Shown here piece after piece: positions 33,742 to 43,083 of a DNA stretch of 64,000 nucleotides. The translations under genes and the position numbers were made by a program. The stretch is from the NCBI RefSeq assembly GCF_001571265.1, contig NZ_BCTL01000031.1, positions 1 to 64,000 of the forward strand, read 5' to 3'. This stretch comes from Cedecea neteri NBRC 105707 = ATCC 33855 (GTDB lineage: Bacteria > Pseudomonadota > Gammaproteobacteria > Enterobacterales > Enterobacteriaceae). Under the pieces are notes generated by a model. The model saw only the letters and a list, made by a program, of their open reading frames with translations, was not told where the DNA came from and ran no database searches. Within the stretch, counting starts at the first letter, position 1; each line of letters opens with the position of its first letter.

Positions 33742-35306
33742 CTAATTACCATGCATGGGAAGCCAACGACTGTGAACACTTTACTGATGTAAACATTTCG
33801 GAAAAAACAATCGTTTGTAAACGAAAGCCTGTTCCTGGTATTACCATTACAATTGGGATGTTCTTTGATGGTACAGGTAATAATGTCTTCAATACAGATG
33901 AGCGTTTATTGAAAAGTTGTACTCACCTTGATGTTGGTCTCAAAAAAGAAGATCTTGAGCTTTGTACCAAAAAGCTGGGGATGAGTGTAAATGGCAGTAG
34001 TAGCTTTATGGGGTATTATTCAAATATTCATTGGCTAAATACACTTTATTCCGTTGATGATGAGGTTATTGAGGATAAAACTCAATTTCAGCGTGCTGTC
34101 TACGTTCAAGGTATTGGCACACAAAAAGGCAAAGAAGACAGCCTGGTAGCAATGGGGACCGGAACTTTATCAGAAGGTGTGGTTGATAAGACTGATGAAG
34201 GTGTTTCTCAGATCGCAAAAGAAATCCGAACTCTGCTCGGTGAAGGAAGTGGCATAACAAACGCAATAGAGAAAATCCAATTCGATATATTCGGTTTCAG
34301 TAGGGGCGCAGCAGCGGCCCGTCATTTTGCAAATCGCGTCAGAAATAATGATAACGCGATACAGCAAGCAATCACTAAGGGGCTAGATGGCCGAAATCAG
34401 CATGGACAGCCTGCCGGTGAAGTACGGTTTATCGGATTGTTTGACACCGTTTGCGCCGTTGGGCTTGACCCGCACGATGCCATAAATCCTGGCGTGGATC
34501 TGGATTTACCTCCCGATATTGCACAGAAAGTTTTCCAGATAGCGGCGATGCACGAGTGTCGATATAACTTTAGCCTGAACAGTATAAAAGAATCATGGCC
34601 AGAACTATCTCTCCCCGGTGTACATTCCGATATTGGCGGCGGTTACAACCCAAATGAGCAGGAATATTATTTTTTAACTAAGCCGAAAAATGAAACGGTA
34701 AGGGATAGTGTTCCCCCAGAGATTACTGATGTTTATCGACAGACTGCAGCTGAAACACCTGATTTGAAGGTGTTTCCTAATCTAAGCCCAATAATGGCGA
34801 GTGGAGAGATAAAAACTGAAACTTGGTATGACTATCTGGTAAACCATGATAAACGGCGTCAGGAGATAATAGAAAAACGCGTCGGCGCTGCTGTGACGCT
34901 TAAGCGGGTTGTCCCTAATTACTGGAGCAAGGTCAGCTTAAGGGTGATGCTTGATGCTGCCCTTGAGGCTGGTAGTGTATTTAATCCTATTAGGAAAGCT
35001 AATGAAGATTTAAAATTACCTCCTGATCTAGAGAGCTTGAGTCAAAAAGCGATTAACCAAGGCAAAGCCGTTCGAGGTGGAGGTGCCCCAGTATATTTTA
35101 CTGCAGCTGAAATTGAATTGATTGGAAAATACATTCATTGCTCAGCAAATTGGAACCCCGTCGAGTTCAAAACGGTATGGCTTGATGGTAAGCATATTGA
35201 AAAAATATATGGAGCAGTAAAAGCGACAGAAGTGTTTGGATTTATTAATCGACCAAACCCCGGCTGGACCCGTGCAGTATGGAATATGAAAGGAGAAAAA
35301 GCATGA
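33738..35306 (+). CDS. tle1: Tle1-family antibacterial phospholipase effector (DUF2235)
   Basis: The 522-residue DUF2235 alpha/beta-hydrolase has a nucleophile elbow GFSRG at residues 186-190 (Ser188). Further motifs are the acidic strand FIGLFDTVCAVG and GVHSDIGGGY (His296), plus an oxyanion-type start GMFFDGTGNN. This is the Tle1 layout. Family members are phospholipases delivered by VgrG into the prey periplasm. It overlaps vgrG by 4 bp, and its stop overlaps the start of a lipoprotein gene (ATGA). Base composition is AT-richer than the core tss genes, as is common for exchangeable effector modules. Confidence 0.87.
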   Translation: MTNYHAWEANDCEHFTDVNISEKTIVCKRKPVPGITITIGMFFDGTGNNVFNTDERLLKSCTHLDVGLKKEDLELCTKKLGMSVNGSSSFMGYYSNIHWLNTLYSVDDEVIEDKTQFQRAVYVQGIGTQKGKEDSLVAMGTGTLSEGVVDKTDEGVSQIAKEIRTLLGEGSGITNAIEKIQFDIFGFSRGAAAARHFANRVRNNDNAIQQAITKGLDGRNQHGQPAGEVRFIGLFDTVCAVGLDPHDAINPGVDLDLPPDIAQKVFQIAAMHECRYNFSLNSIKESWPELSLPGVHSDIGGGYNPNEQEYYFLTKPKNETVRDSVPPEITDVYRQTAAETPDLKVFPNLSPIMASGEIKTETWYDYLVNHDKRRQEIIEKRVGAAVTLKRVVPNYWSKVSLRVMLDAALEAGSVFNPIRKANEDLKLPPDLESLSQKAINQGKAVRGGGAPVYFTAAEIELIGKYIHCSANWNPVEFKTVWLDGKHIEKIYGAVKATEVFGFINRPNPGWTRAVWNMKGEKA

Positions 35307-35950
35307 GATTAATTACTATACTCTTATCATTTGCTTTTTTGGTGAGTTGCAACAGCAGTTCGGCCACTGACCAGCAAGGGAAGATTAAAGCCCCTTTTGA
35401 TGAGTGGTACTTTACCTTTTCAACACCTAAAGCATTACCTGCTCAGGTAACACTTGTAAAGCTTATTGATGTTAATGGTTATGGAAAAGTTTTTCGGACA
35501 ATCGATCAACCACAAGGGCAGAGTGTGGGGACATGGAGCCAGCATGCCGGAAAGGGAACCTCGCCTTTTAATAAAGCATCTTCTCCCCCGCAAGTTATGC
35601 AATTTTGCTGGGATTCAATTATTGACAAAAAAATTTATGAAACCACACTAGTGTTTTCATCTGAAACTAAAAATAAAATGCTTACTACGGAACCCAGTAA
35701 CTACAGTTCTGAGGATACTTATTACTTTCAATATGTGGTGATTGGTCTGGCACCAGAAGGAAAAGTAAGGGTTTGGTTAAAAAATAATGGTAGGCCTAAC
35801 CTCGAGCAGACTGGCACAGAGATTACAACGGTTTCCGGCAAAGAATTAGATATGTGCAAAGGAGTGACTAAAAGTGACTTTAGCTATAGATATGATGACG
35901 ACACGATTGATTTTATAAAAAACAAAAAATACCCTTACGGAACCTGGTAA
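35303..35950 (+). CDS. tli1: Tli1-type immunity lipoprotein (DUF2931-like)
   Basis: The 215-residue lipoprotein has a short signal peptide and lipobox FLVSC (Cys16). The body has a DUF2931-like pattern: FDEWYFTFSTPKALPAQVTLVKLID early and a W-rich central part. DUF2931 lipoproteins often follow Tle1-type phospholipase genes and neutralise them in the periplasm. AAGGAGAAAAAGC precedes the ATG, which overlaps the tle1 stop. Confidence 0.75.
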   Translation: MRLITILLSFAFLVSCNSSSATDQQGKIKAPFDEWYFTFSTPKALPAQVTLVKLIDVNGYGKVFRTIDQPQGQSVGTWSQHAGKGTSPFNKASSPPQVMQFCWDSIIDKKIYETTLVFSSETKNKMLTTEPSNYSSEDTYYFQYVVIGLAPEGKVRVWLKNNGRPNLEQTGTEITTVSGKELDMCKGVTKSDFSYRYDDDTIDFIKNKKYPYGTW

Positions 35951-36027
35951 TACATACTATCAGTAAATTTCAGTAGCTATTATCATTCACAGGTAACAAC
36001 CTCTATGTTATTTATTAAAGGTACATT

Positions 36028-36594
36028 ATGAAACTAGTTCCTTGCTTATTATTGTTTTTTATCTCCGCCGCATGCTTCGCTGAAACTATCACTATAGACC
36101 CAGCATCAACGACTAAAGCAGACGATGCAAACTCAATGGCTAATGTTTATCGTTTGGGCATGGGTGTTCCGAAGGATATGAAGAAAGCATTTGAACTCTA
36201 TCAGGTCGCTGCTGAACTCGGAAACACGGATGCTCAGGTCGATTTAGGCGATATGTATTATTCTGGCGAAGAAACCTCTCAGAGTTACGAAAAGGCCAAT
36301 TATTGGTATGAGAAGGCTGCGAAAAACAACAACGATAAAGCTCAGATGTATTTAGGTTACGCATATCTTAATGGTAAGGGCGTCGCTGTGGATTATGCTA
36401 AAGCCAAAAATTTTCTTGAGCTTGCCGTTAAACAAGGCGAACCTTCAGCCATGAATCATTTGGGAACGATGTACTTTGATGGTAAAGGGGTAACTAAAGA
36501 TCAAAATAAGGCTATTCCGCTATTCCAAAAAAGCTGCTCTGCAGGTGATTCTAATGCATGTGAAAAGTTAAAAGAAATTAAAACAGAGAAATAA
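36028..36594 (+). CDS. Exported Sel1-repeat protein
   Basis: The 188-residue precursor has a signal peptide ending CFA and about four Sel1-like repeats (GMGVPKDMKKAFELYQVAAELG; GKGVAVDYAKAKNFLELAVKQG; GKGVTKDQNKAIPLFQKSC). Sel1 proteins are protein-binding solenoids. Near Tle1-type effectors they can act as extra immunity or regulatory proteins, which is the inference here. A 77-bp gap separates it from tli1 and 54 bp from the PAAR gene, so it may have its own promoter. Confidence 0.65.
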   Translation: MKLVPCLLLFFISAACFAETITIDPASTTKADDANSMANVYRLGMGVPKDMKKAFELYQVAAELGNTDAQVDLGDMYYSGEETSQSYEKANYWYEKAAKNNNDKAQMYLGYAYLNGKGVAVDYAKAKNFLELAVKQGEPSAMNHLGTMYFDGKGVTKDQNKAIPLFQKSCSAGDSNACEKLKEIKTEK

Positions 36595-36648
36595 TGTTTT
36601 ATCTGCATAAAGATATGAATATGTGGAAGTCAAAAAATGGAGTTTCGT

Positions 36649-36915
36649 ATGTCTAAAGGCTTTGTATTAATTGGTGATAACACCACGCACGGCGGCCAGG
36701 TTATTTCTGCCTCATCAACAATGGTAGTAAATGGCAAGAAGGTTGCCCTCGTAGGCGATAAAGTCAGCTGCCCAAAAGAGGGGCATGGCATTAATGCCAT
36801 TATTGAAGGATCGCCTGAATGGACCTCTGACGGTAAAGCCGTGGTTGTGGATGGTTGCCACTGTGAGTGCGGTTGTCAGGTGATCTCCAGTGCACCGGAT
36901 TGTGTAATAGGATAA
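36649..36915 (+). CDS. PAAR-domain T6SS spike-tip protein
   Basis: The 88-residue single-domain PAAR protein has GDNTTHGGQVISASSTMVV, an Asp/His-containing first repeat, and a Cys-rich end HCECGCQVISSAPDC. It forms the sharp tip on VgrG. GGAGTTTCGT favours the ATG at 36649 over 36637. No toxic extension is fused, unlike evolved PAAR proteins. Confidence 0.9.
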   Translation: MSKGFVLIGDNTTHGGQVISASSTMVVNGKKVALVGDKVSCPKEGHGINAIIEGSPEWTSDGKAVVVDGCHCECGCQVISSAPDCVIG

Positions 36916-36918
36916 GTA

Positions 36919-38073
36919 ATGAGCTGGGAGCGTCAGAAATCAACAATATCGACTAAGCCTGAAGAACCTTCATTCCTCCTGTGGATGATGTTGGGGGTTT
37001 TCGCGCTGGTCGGTTGTGTACTGCTGTTTGTCCTGCATGCCAATAAATTGGCAGGCCCACTTCAAACATTTAATCTTTGGGTTGTCACGGCGTGCCCTGC
37101 AGTTGTCTGGTTTTTCTTTGTGTGTCTGCGTGGCTGGCTCTATAACAATGCATTTGACAGACACGAATTTGAAGCCAATGAGGCAGAGTATGCGCAACAA
37201 CAGTGGATGGAGTGGTCTGGACGCAATATCGCAGTATTACATAGTGGTGTAATGCTGCCTGCAAATCTGACACCTCAAAATTTAATTACTGCTCCGCCAA
37301 CGCTTGAGCAGAGCACATCTCTGACCCAACGAGTTTGTCTGCAAGATCATGAGGCTCATTTTTCAGTTCTGTTGACCGGGTTAAGTCCTGTACTGGCAAA
37401 GTTGCCTTTAGATTTAGTACCAGCTGTCACGCTACTGACAGATTCTCACGATGACATACTGGTATTGCAGGATGCATTCGCGCAGGCCTGGCAGACAGCC
37501 ATTCTGGATCGCCCTGTTCCACAGCTGACAATTCTTACGTCAAAGACCTTCCTCTCACTGGATGAGCGAATTAAATCACCGACGCTGGAAGTGGATTTAA
37601 TCCTGATTCACCAGACACAGGGCCGTGATGTGTACAGTGATGCGCTCGTAGCCCTGCTGTTGACCTCCGACGATGTCGCCACAAAATATGATCTTTCGCT
37701 TAACGCGCGTCTTTTGCGTCCAATGGCTCTTGATATGGCGATTTCAGAAAAATCGCTGGATACATTTTTCTCGACACAAACTCAGGCCTGTGCCACCGCC
37801 AGTATTGTCGGCGACAAAGTGGAATGGGGTAATGCATTTTCTGATTTGCTCGAAGCGGCACAAGATTATGGTGGTCACTGGAAACCTGAACAGCTCCACT
37901 GGTTGGAAAAATATGCCGGGCTCAGCGGCCCCTTTTCTCCATGGATAATGACCGCAGTAGTCAGCGATATCGTGAATATACAAAAAGTAGACTGTCTGAT
38001 GCTTTCTACAGATGGTGAGCAGAAATTTATTAATACAGTGCACACAGGGAACCGAAACGATGACCACGGGTGA
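36919..38073 (+). CDS. T6SS-linked inner-membrane protein of unknown function
   Basis: The 384-residue protein has two transmembrane helices at about residues 22-40 and 50-70, followed by a large soluble domain without recognised motifs. A gene of this kind is found between PAAR and tssM in Klebsiella/Enterobacter-type T6SS clusters (from memory). It starts 4 bp after PAAR and overlaps tssM by 14 bp, implying co-expression with the membrane complex. It might help TssM assembly. Confidence 0.65.
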   Translation: MSWERQKSTISTKPEEPSFLLWMMLGVFALVGCVLLFVLHANKLAGPLQTFNLWVVTACPAVVWFFFVCLRGWLYNNAFDRHEFEANEAEYAQQQWMEWSGRNIAVLHSGVMLPANLTPQNLITAPPTLEQSTSLTQRVCLQDHEAHFSVLLTGLSPVLAKLPLDLVPAVTLLTDSHDDILVLQDAFAQAWQTAILDRPVPQLTILTSKTFLSLDERIKSPTLEVDLILIHQTQGRDVYSDALVALLLTSDDVATKYDLSLNARLLRPMALDMAISEKSLDTFFSTQTQACATASIVGDKVEWGNAFSDLLEAAQDYGGHWKPEQLHWLEKYAGLSGPFSPWIMTAVVSDIVNIQKVDCLMLSTDGEQKFINTVHTGNRNDDHG

Positions 38074-41000
38074 TTCAGCATGGCGCGGAGGCTGGGGAAG
38101 ACTGGGTTTCTCCGCGCTTTTAGCAGGCGGGATTGCCTCGTTAATCTGGCACTTTGGCGATCAAATGGGGCTGCATACCCCGTTACTTAAAGGGTTGGTT
38201 ATTGCCGGTGCCCTGATTTCATTGATGCTGTTGCGCCATGGCAAAACCATTACGCTTGCCATTAAACAGGGCTGGCATCGCTTTCAGGCAAAACGTAAAA
38301 ATGTTCTGCCTGTCGATGAAGGGCGTGTTGAGCAGAGTGCCCCTCGTAACGTTACCGTCGACACCATCCGTGACGCCATGCGTAACCTCTACGGTCGGCG
38401 CTGGGGCCGTAAAACGCGCATTCTGCTGATAACGGGTACTGTTGCTGACGTGGAGCAGTTGACTCCGGGCCTTACGACTCAGCTCTGGCAGGAAGACCGT
38501 GGCACGCTGTTGCTGTGGGGCGGTGACCTCAATACGCCAGCAGACAGCGCCTGGTTGACCGCGTTGCGCAAACTTCGCCGCCGTCCGGCGGATGGTCTGG
38601 TGTGGGTCACCTCGGCCTTTGACCAGCTCTCAGCACCAGGGCTGGAGCCGCCATTGCCGGTGCCCTCTGAAAGCACCATGGATTCCCTGTCCCATGCCAT
38701 CAGCACGCGTATGGATAAGCTTGGCTGGCAGCTCCCGCTGTATGTCTGGTCCCTGCACCCGCGCGCCGGTCAGCCGGAAGGGCGCATTACGCAGGCGGCA
38801 GGTTGTCTGTTGCCTGCCGGGTGTCGTACCGAAGGGCTGGCGGAACAACTCTCCGCCCTGACGCCGGATTTGACGTCACAGGGTCTGCAGCAGACCTGCG
38901 GCGAGGTGAAACATAACTTCCTGCTGACGCTGGCTGACCAGCTCATTCGCGAGCCACAGAGCGTGACTGCGCCGCTGTCGGTGATGCTCAATCCGTACCG
39001 CCCGCTGCCGCTAGCCGGTGTGGTGTTCAGTCAGCCCTCTGCCGGCGCTGAACGTGCCGTGACACACCACTGGGGTATGGATAAGCGCTGGGATGTTCTG
39101 CCGGAGTCTGTCCGGACGCTTCCTGCCGGACTGCGTCCGCGCAAACCGGGCATTCCATGGCGCAAAGTGTTTGCGTCTGTCGTCGCCCTGGCGATGGTGG
39201 GCCAGGCTGCATGGATGAGCATCGCGTATGTCACCAACCGAAGCCAGATTGACGGCGCGAATGCTCAGGCCTCACTTGCCGCCCGCCAAAATCAGCCACT
39301 GGAGCAGCGCCTGCACGCGCTGTCTGAACTCCAGAAAACGCTGGCCCGTCTGCAGTACCGCGCTGAGCACGGTGTTCCCTGGTACGAGAAGGCCGGGCTG
39401 AGCCAGAATAATGCCCTGCTGACGGCACTCTGGCCACGCTATCAGGACAGCGCGCTGCCGCTGTTGCGGGATTCGGCCGCAGACCATCTTCAAAAGCAGA
39501 TCATCGCCTTTAACGCGCTGCCGCCGGGCAGCCCGCTGCGTGAGCAGATGGCAAAAGCCACCTGGGACCAGCTCAAGCTCTACCTGATGCTGGCCCGTCC
39601 GGAACACATGGACGCCGCCTGGTTCAGTTCGTCGCTGCTGCGCGACTGGCCAAAACGTGATGGCGTGAAAGACGGTGTCTGGCAGGGCGTAGCCCCGTCA
39701 CTGCTGTCGTTCTATGGCGCGCAGCTGGTTGCGCACCCTGAGTGGAAATTGCGGGCAGATGAGAACATGGTCAGCCAGGCGCGTTCCCTGCTGGTTCGCC
39801 TGATGGGCGTACGTAACAGCGAATCAACCCTGTACCAGAATATGCTCTCTCAGGTGGCGCACCTGTACGTCGATATGCGCCTCGAAGACATGACCGGCGA
39901 TACCGATGCATCCCGTCTGTTCAGCACCACGGAAATCGTGCCGGGCATGTTCACCCGCCAGGCCTGGGAGCAGGCCGTGCAGCCCGCTATCGAGAAAGTG
40001 GTGAAAGCGCGTCGGGACGAGCTCGACTGGGTGCTGACTGACAGCAAGCGTCAGGTGAATAAACAGGACGAGACCTCGCCGGAAGCGCTGAAAAAACGCC
40101 TGATGGAACGCTACTTCGCTGACTTTGGCGGCGCATGGCTTGAGTTTCTCAACAGCCTGCGCTGGAACCGGGCCACCACACTGTCGGATTCCATCGACCA
40201 GCTGACCCTGATGGCCGACGTGCGTCAGTCACCTCTGGTGGCACTGATGAACACCCTGAACGTGCAGGGGCGCACCGGGCAGACCGGTGAGGCGATTTCA
40301 GATTCGCTGGTGAAATCGGCCAAAAACCTGCTCGGGGGTGATAACCGGGATGCCATTGACCAGAGTGCCGGCGTTCACGGCCCGCTGGATGCGACCTTTG
40401 GCCCGGTACTGGCACTGATGGACAAGAACCGCACAGGAGCACAGGAGCAAAGTCTGCAGTCGTTTCTGACCCGCGTGACACAGGTCCGTCTGCGTCTGCA
40501 GCAGGTGACCAATGCTGCAGACCCGCAGGCTATGACCCGGACCCTGGCTCAGACGGTGTTCGAGGGCAAGGCGATTGACCTCACCGACACCCGGGACTAC
40601 GGCAGCCTGATTGCCGCCGGGCTGGGGCAGGAGTGGAGCGGCTTTGGGCGCACGGTGTTTGTGAACCCGATGGAGCAGGCCTGGCAGCAGGTGCTGGCCC
40701 CGGCGGCCGACAGCCTCAATGCTCAGTGGCAGCAGGCGGTGGTGGCTGAGTGGAACAGTGCCTTTGGTGGCCGTTATCCGTTCAACAACGCCAGCAGTGA
40801 TGTTTCTCTTCCGCTGCTGGCCAAATACCTTAACGCGGATTCCGGGCGTATTGCGCAGTTCCTGCAGACCCGCCTGAAAGGGGTGCTGCACAAAGAGGGC
40901 AACCACTGGGTGCCGGACAGCATCAACTCGCAGGGGCTGGCCTTTAATCCGGCGTTCCTGAACGCCATCAACACCCTGAGTCATATCTCGGATGTGGCCT

Positions 41001-41479
41001 TCACCGAAGGCAACGCCGGCATGAACTTCGAACTGCGTCCGGGCACTGCCGAGGGTGTGATGCAGACCGACATGATTATCGACAGCCAGAAGTTGACGTA
41101 TGTGAACCAGCTGCCGGCGTGGAAGCGCTTCACCTGGCCTGCAGATACTGAGGCTCCGGGTGCGAACCTGAGCTGGATTAGCACGCAGGCGGGCACCCGC
41201 CAGTACGCCGATATTCCGGGTAGCTGGGGTCTGATTCGTCTGCTCGATAAGGCCGCGGTCAGTGCTTACCCGGGTACGAGCAGCAGTTACAGCCTGAGCT
41301 GGAAAGCACAGGACGGTCATACGCTCAATTACACCCTGCGTACCGAAGCCGGCGAAGGCCCGCTGGCGCTGCTGAAGCTGCGTAACTTCCGTCTGCCGGA
41401 GACCATCTTTAGTACTACTGGCGTGGCAGTGTCAGACCAGGTCGCCAGTGCAGGCAGTGATGCAGAGGAGGTCTACTGA
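38060..41479 (+). CDS. tssM: T6SS membrane-complex protein TssM (IcmF family)
   Basis: The 1139-residue IcmF/VasK-family protein has two N-terminal transmembrane helices (about 14-32 and 40-58), a cytoplasmic domain, a third helix near residue 375 (VFASVVALAMVGQAAWM), and a long periplasmic part ending in the TssJ-binding beta domain (LRTEAGEGPLALLKLRNFRLPETIF). The cytoplasmic NTPase-like domain (RKTRILLITGTVADVEQL) lacks a GxxxxGK[ST] P-loop, so it probably does not bind ATP normally. ATG 38060 follows AGGGAACCGAAACG. Its stop shares one base with the tssA start. Confidence 0.94.
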   Translation: MTTGDSAWRGGWGRLGFSALLAGGIASLIWHFGDQMGLHTPLLKGLVIAGALISLMLLRHGKTITLAIKQGWHRFQAKRKNVLPVDEGRVEQSAPRNVTVDTIRDAMRNLYGRRWGRKTRILLITGTVADVEQLTPGLTTQLWQEDRGTLLLWGGDLNTPADSAWLTALRKLRRRPADGLVWVTSAFDQLSAPGLEPPLPVPSESTMDSLSHAISTRMDKLGWQLPLYVWSLHPRAGQPEGRITQAAGCLLPAGCRTEGLAEQLSALTPDLTSQGLQQTCGEVKHNFLLTLADQLIREPQSVTAPLSVMLNPYRPLPLAGVVFSQPSAGAERAVTHHWGMDKRWDVLPESVRTLPAGLRPRKPGIPWRKVFASVVALAMVGQAAWMSIAYVTNRSQIDGANAQASLAARQNQPLEQRLHALSELQKTLARLQYRAEHGVPWYEKAGLSQNNALLTALWPRYQDSALPLLRDSAADHLQKQIIAFNALPPGSPLREQMAKATWDQLKLYLMLARPEHMDAAWFSSSLLRDWPKRDGVKDGVWQGVAPSLLSFYGAQLVAHPEWKLRADENMVSQARSLLVRLMGVRNSESTLYQNMLSQVAHLYVDMRLEDMTGDTDASRLFSTTEIVPGMFTRQAWEQAVQPAIEKVVKARRDELDWVLTDSKRQVNKQDETSPEALKKRLMERYFADFGGAWLEFLNSLRWNRATTLSDSIDQLTLMADVRQSPLVALMNTLNVQGRTGQTGEAISDSLVKSAKNLLGGDNRDAIDQSAGVHGPLDATFGPVLALMDKNRTGAQEQSLQSFLTRVTQVRLRLQQVTNAADPQAMTRTLAQTVFEGKAIDLTDTRDYGSLIAAGLGQEWSGFGRTVFVNPMEQAWQQVLAPAADSLNAQWQQAVVAEWNSAFGGRYPFNNASSDVSLPLLAKYLNADSGRIAQFLQTRLKGVLHKEGNHWVPDSINSQGLAFNPAFLNAINTLSHISDVAFTEGNAGMNFELRPGTAEGVMQTDMIIDSQKLTYVNQLPAWKRFTWPADTEAPGANLSWISTQAGTRQYADIPGSWGLIRLLDKAAVSAYPGTSSSYSLSWKAQDGHTLNYTLRTEAGEGPLALLKLRNFRLPETIFSTTGVAVSDQVASAGSDAEEVY

Positions 41480-43074
41480 TGAGCACACTCAATACCTTAC
41501 TCAGTGCCTGCCAGAGCAAGCAGGCTTCCCTGCTTGCTGCCACCCGGGAGCGTGTGGCGCAGTGGGACAGCTGGCTGCAGCCGCTGTCCGCTTCATCGCC
41601 CGCTGGCGAAGACCCGGGCTATGACGATGACTTCCAGCAGATACGCGAGGAAATTAATAAGCTCTCTGGCGTAAACACAGAGCTTATTTACCAGCATGCA
41701 GAAAAGATTTTAACCACCGTCGCCAAAGATATCCGGGTGGCCACCTGGTACTGCTGGGCGAAGCTGCACCACGAAGGTGAGCAGGGGCTGGCCGAAGGAC
41801 TCGAACTGCTGGCTGGTCTGCTGGAGCGCTTTGGACCACAGCTGTATCCGCAGCGTGACCGCAGCCGTAAGGCGGCACTGGAATGGCTGGCAGGTTCACG
41901 CATGACCGACTCGCTCTCCCTGTACCCGGAAGTGGTCAGAGAAGAGGCGATGCGAACCACCGGAGCGCTGCTGCTGATAGCCGGGCTTACCGAAAATGAG
42001 CCGGATGAAACCCGTCCGGAACTCAATGCGCTGTACGGCGCGCTGGAGAATCGTCTGCAGAAAGCCGGGGGCGTGGATGCGGTGGTACCGCAGAACGCCT
42101 GTACCAGCGAACCTCCTTCGTCTGCCAGTCACAGCGATGCTCCTGTCATCGGGCGGATCACGTCCGGTCAGGATTTGCTGGCCCAGGCCCGCACGCTCAC
42201 CGAATATTTGCGCGAACAGCCGGACGGCTGGCTGGCTGCGCACCATCTGATGAAGAGCCTGCGTCATGACACCCTGCGGGCTATCCCGGCCCCGGATGCG
42301 CAGGGGCGTACACGCATCGAGCCGCCAAGGGCGGATCAACGCGCGTTGCTCAAACGTCTCTACCTGCAGCAGAACTGGGCTGAAATGCTGGAAACGGCCG
42401 ACAGCACATTTTCGCGCGGTGCCAATCACCTGTGGCTGGATTTGCAGTGGTATATCCACCAGGCGTTGACGAAATCCGGCAAGGAGACGCTGGCCGACAT
42501 TGTCACGGCTGATCTGAAAGGGTTGTTGTCGCGCCTGTCCGGGCTGGAGACGCTGGCGTTCAGTGACGGCACGCCGTTTGCGGATGAAGTGACGCTGAAC
42601 TGGATCCAGCAGAGCGTGCTGGACACCGTTGGCGGTTGGGGTAATGACGCGCCATCCGCTCCGGTGACCGTCGACAACGATGGCATTCTGGCACTGGAGC
42701 CCGAAGCGGTAGCACTGGCCGACAGCGAAGGCCCGGATACTGCGCTGGGCTGGTTGCAGCGTCGCCCCGGCGTCAACACTGCACGCCAGCAGTGGCTGTT
42801 GCGCCTGCTGATGGGACGCATTGCGGAGCAGTACGGTAAAAATGACCTGGCGGTGCACCTGTTTGCAGAACTGGGTGATCGTGGCCGTATAGTGACCCTC
42901 AGTGAGTGGGAGCCTGAACTGTTATTCGAGGTCCAGGCCCGTCATCTGAAACTCCTGCGCCTGAAAGCCGGTCGCAGTGAGGCTGATAAGGTTCGCCTGA
43001 ATCCACTGATGGAAAAGTTGCTGGCTGGGCTGGTTGCTGTTGATCCGGCTCGCGCTGCGGTTTTGTGTGGTTAG
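41479..43074 (+). CDS. tssA: T6SS baseplate/sheath-priming protein TssA
   Basis: The 531-residue protein has an ImpA N-terminal domain (SPAGEDPGYDDDFQQIREEINKL-like; VATWYCWAKLHHEGEQGLAEGLELL) and a C-terminal VasJ-type domain (EVQARHLKLLRLKAGR). TssA primes tube and sheath growth and caps the distal end. Coupled to tssM by TGATG. A second ImpA-type gene, of VasL kind, lies at 49676. Confidence 0.92.
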   Translation: MSTLNTLLSACQSKQASLLAATRERVAQWDSWLQPLSASSPAGEDPGYDDDFQQIREEINKLSGVNTELIYQHAEKILTTVAKDIRVATWYCWAKLHHEGEQGLAEGLELLAGLLERFGPQLYPQRDRSRKAALEWLAGSRMTDSLSLYPEVVREEAMRTTGALLLIAGLTENEPDETRPELNALYGALENRLQKAGGVDAVVPQNACTSEPPSSASHSDAPVIGRITSGQDLLAQARTLTEYLREQPDGWLAAHHLMKSLRHDTLRAIPAPDAQGRTRIEPPRADQRALLKRLYLQQNWAEMLETADSTFSRGANHLWLDLQWYIHQALTKSGKETLADIVTADLKGLLSRLSGLETLAFSDGTPFADEVTLNWIQQSVLDTVGGWGNDAPSAPVTVDNDGILALEPEAVALADSEGPDTALGWLQRRPGVNTARQQWLLRLLMGRIAEQYGKNDLAVHLFAELGDRGRIVTLSEWEPELLFEVQARHLKLLRLKAGRSEADKVRLNPLMEKLLAGLVAVDPARAAVLCG

Positions 43075-43083
43075 GAGAAGGCT

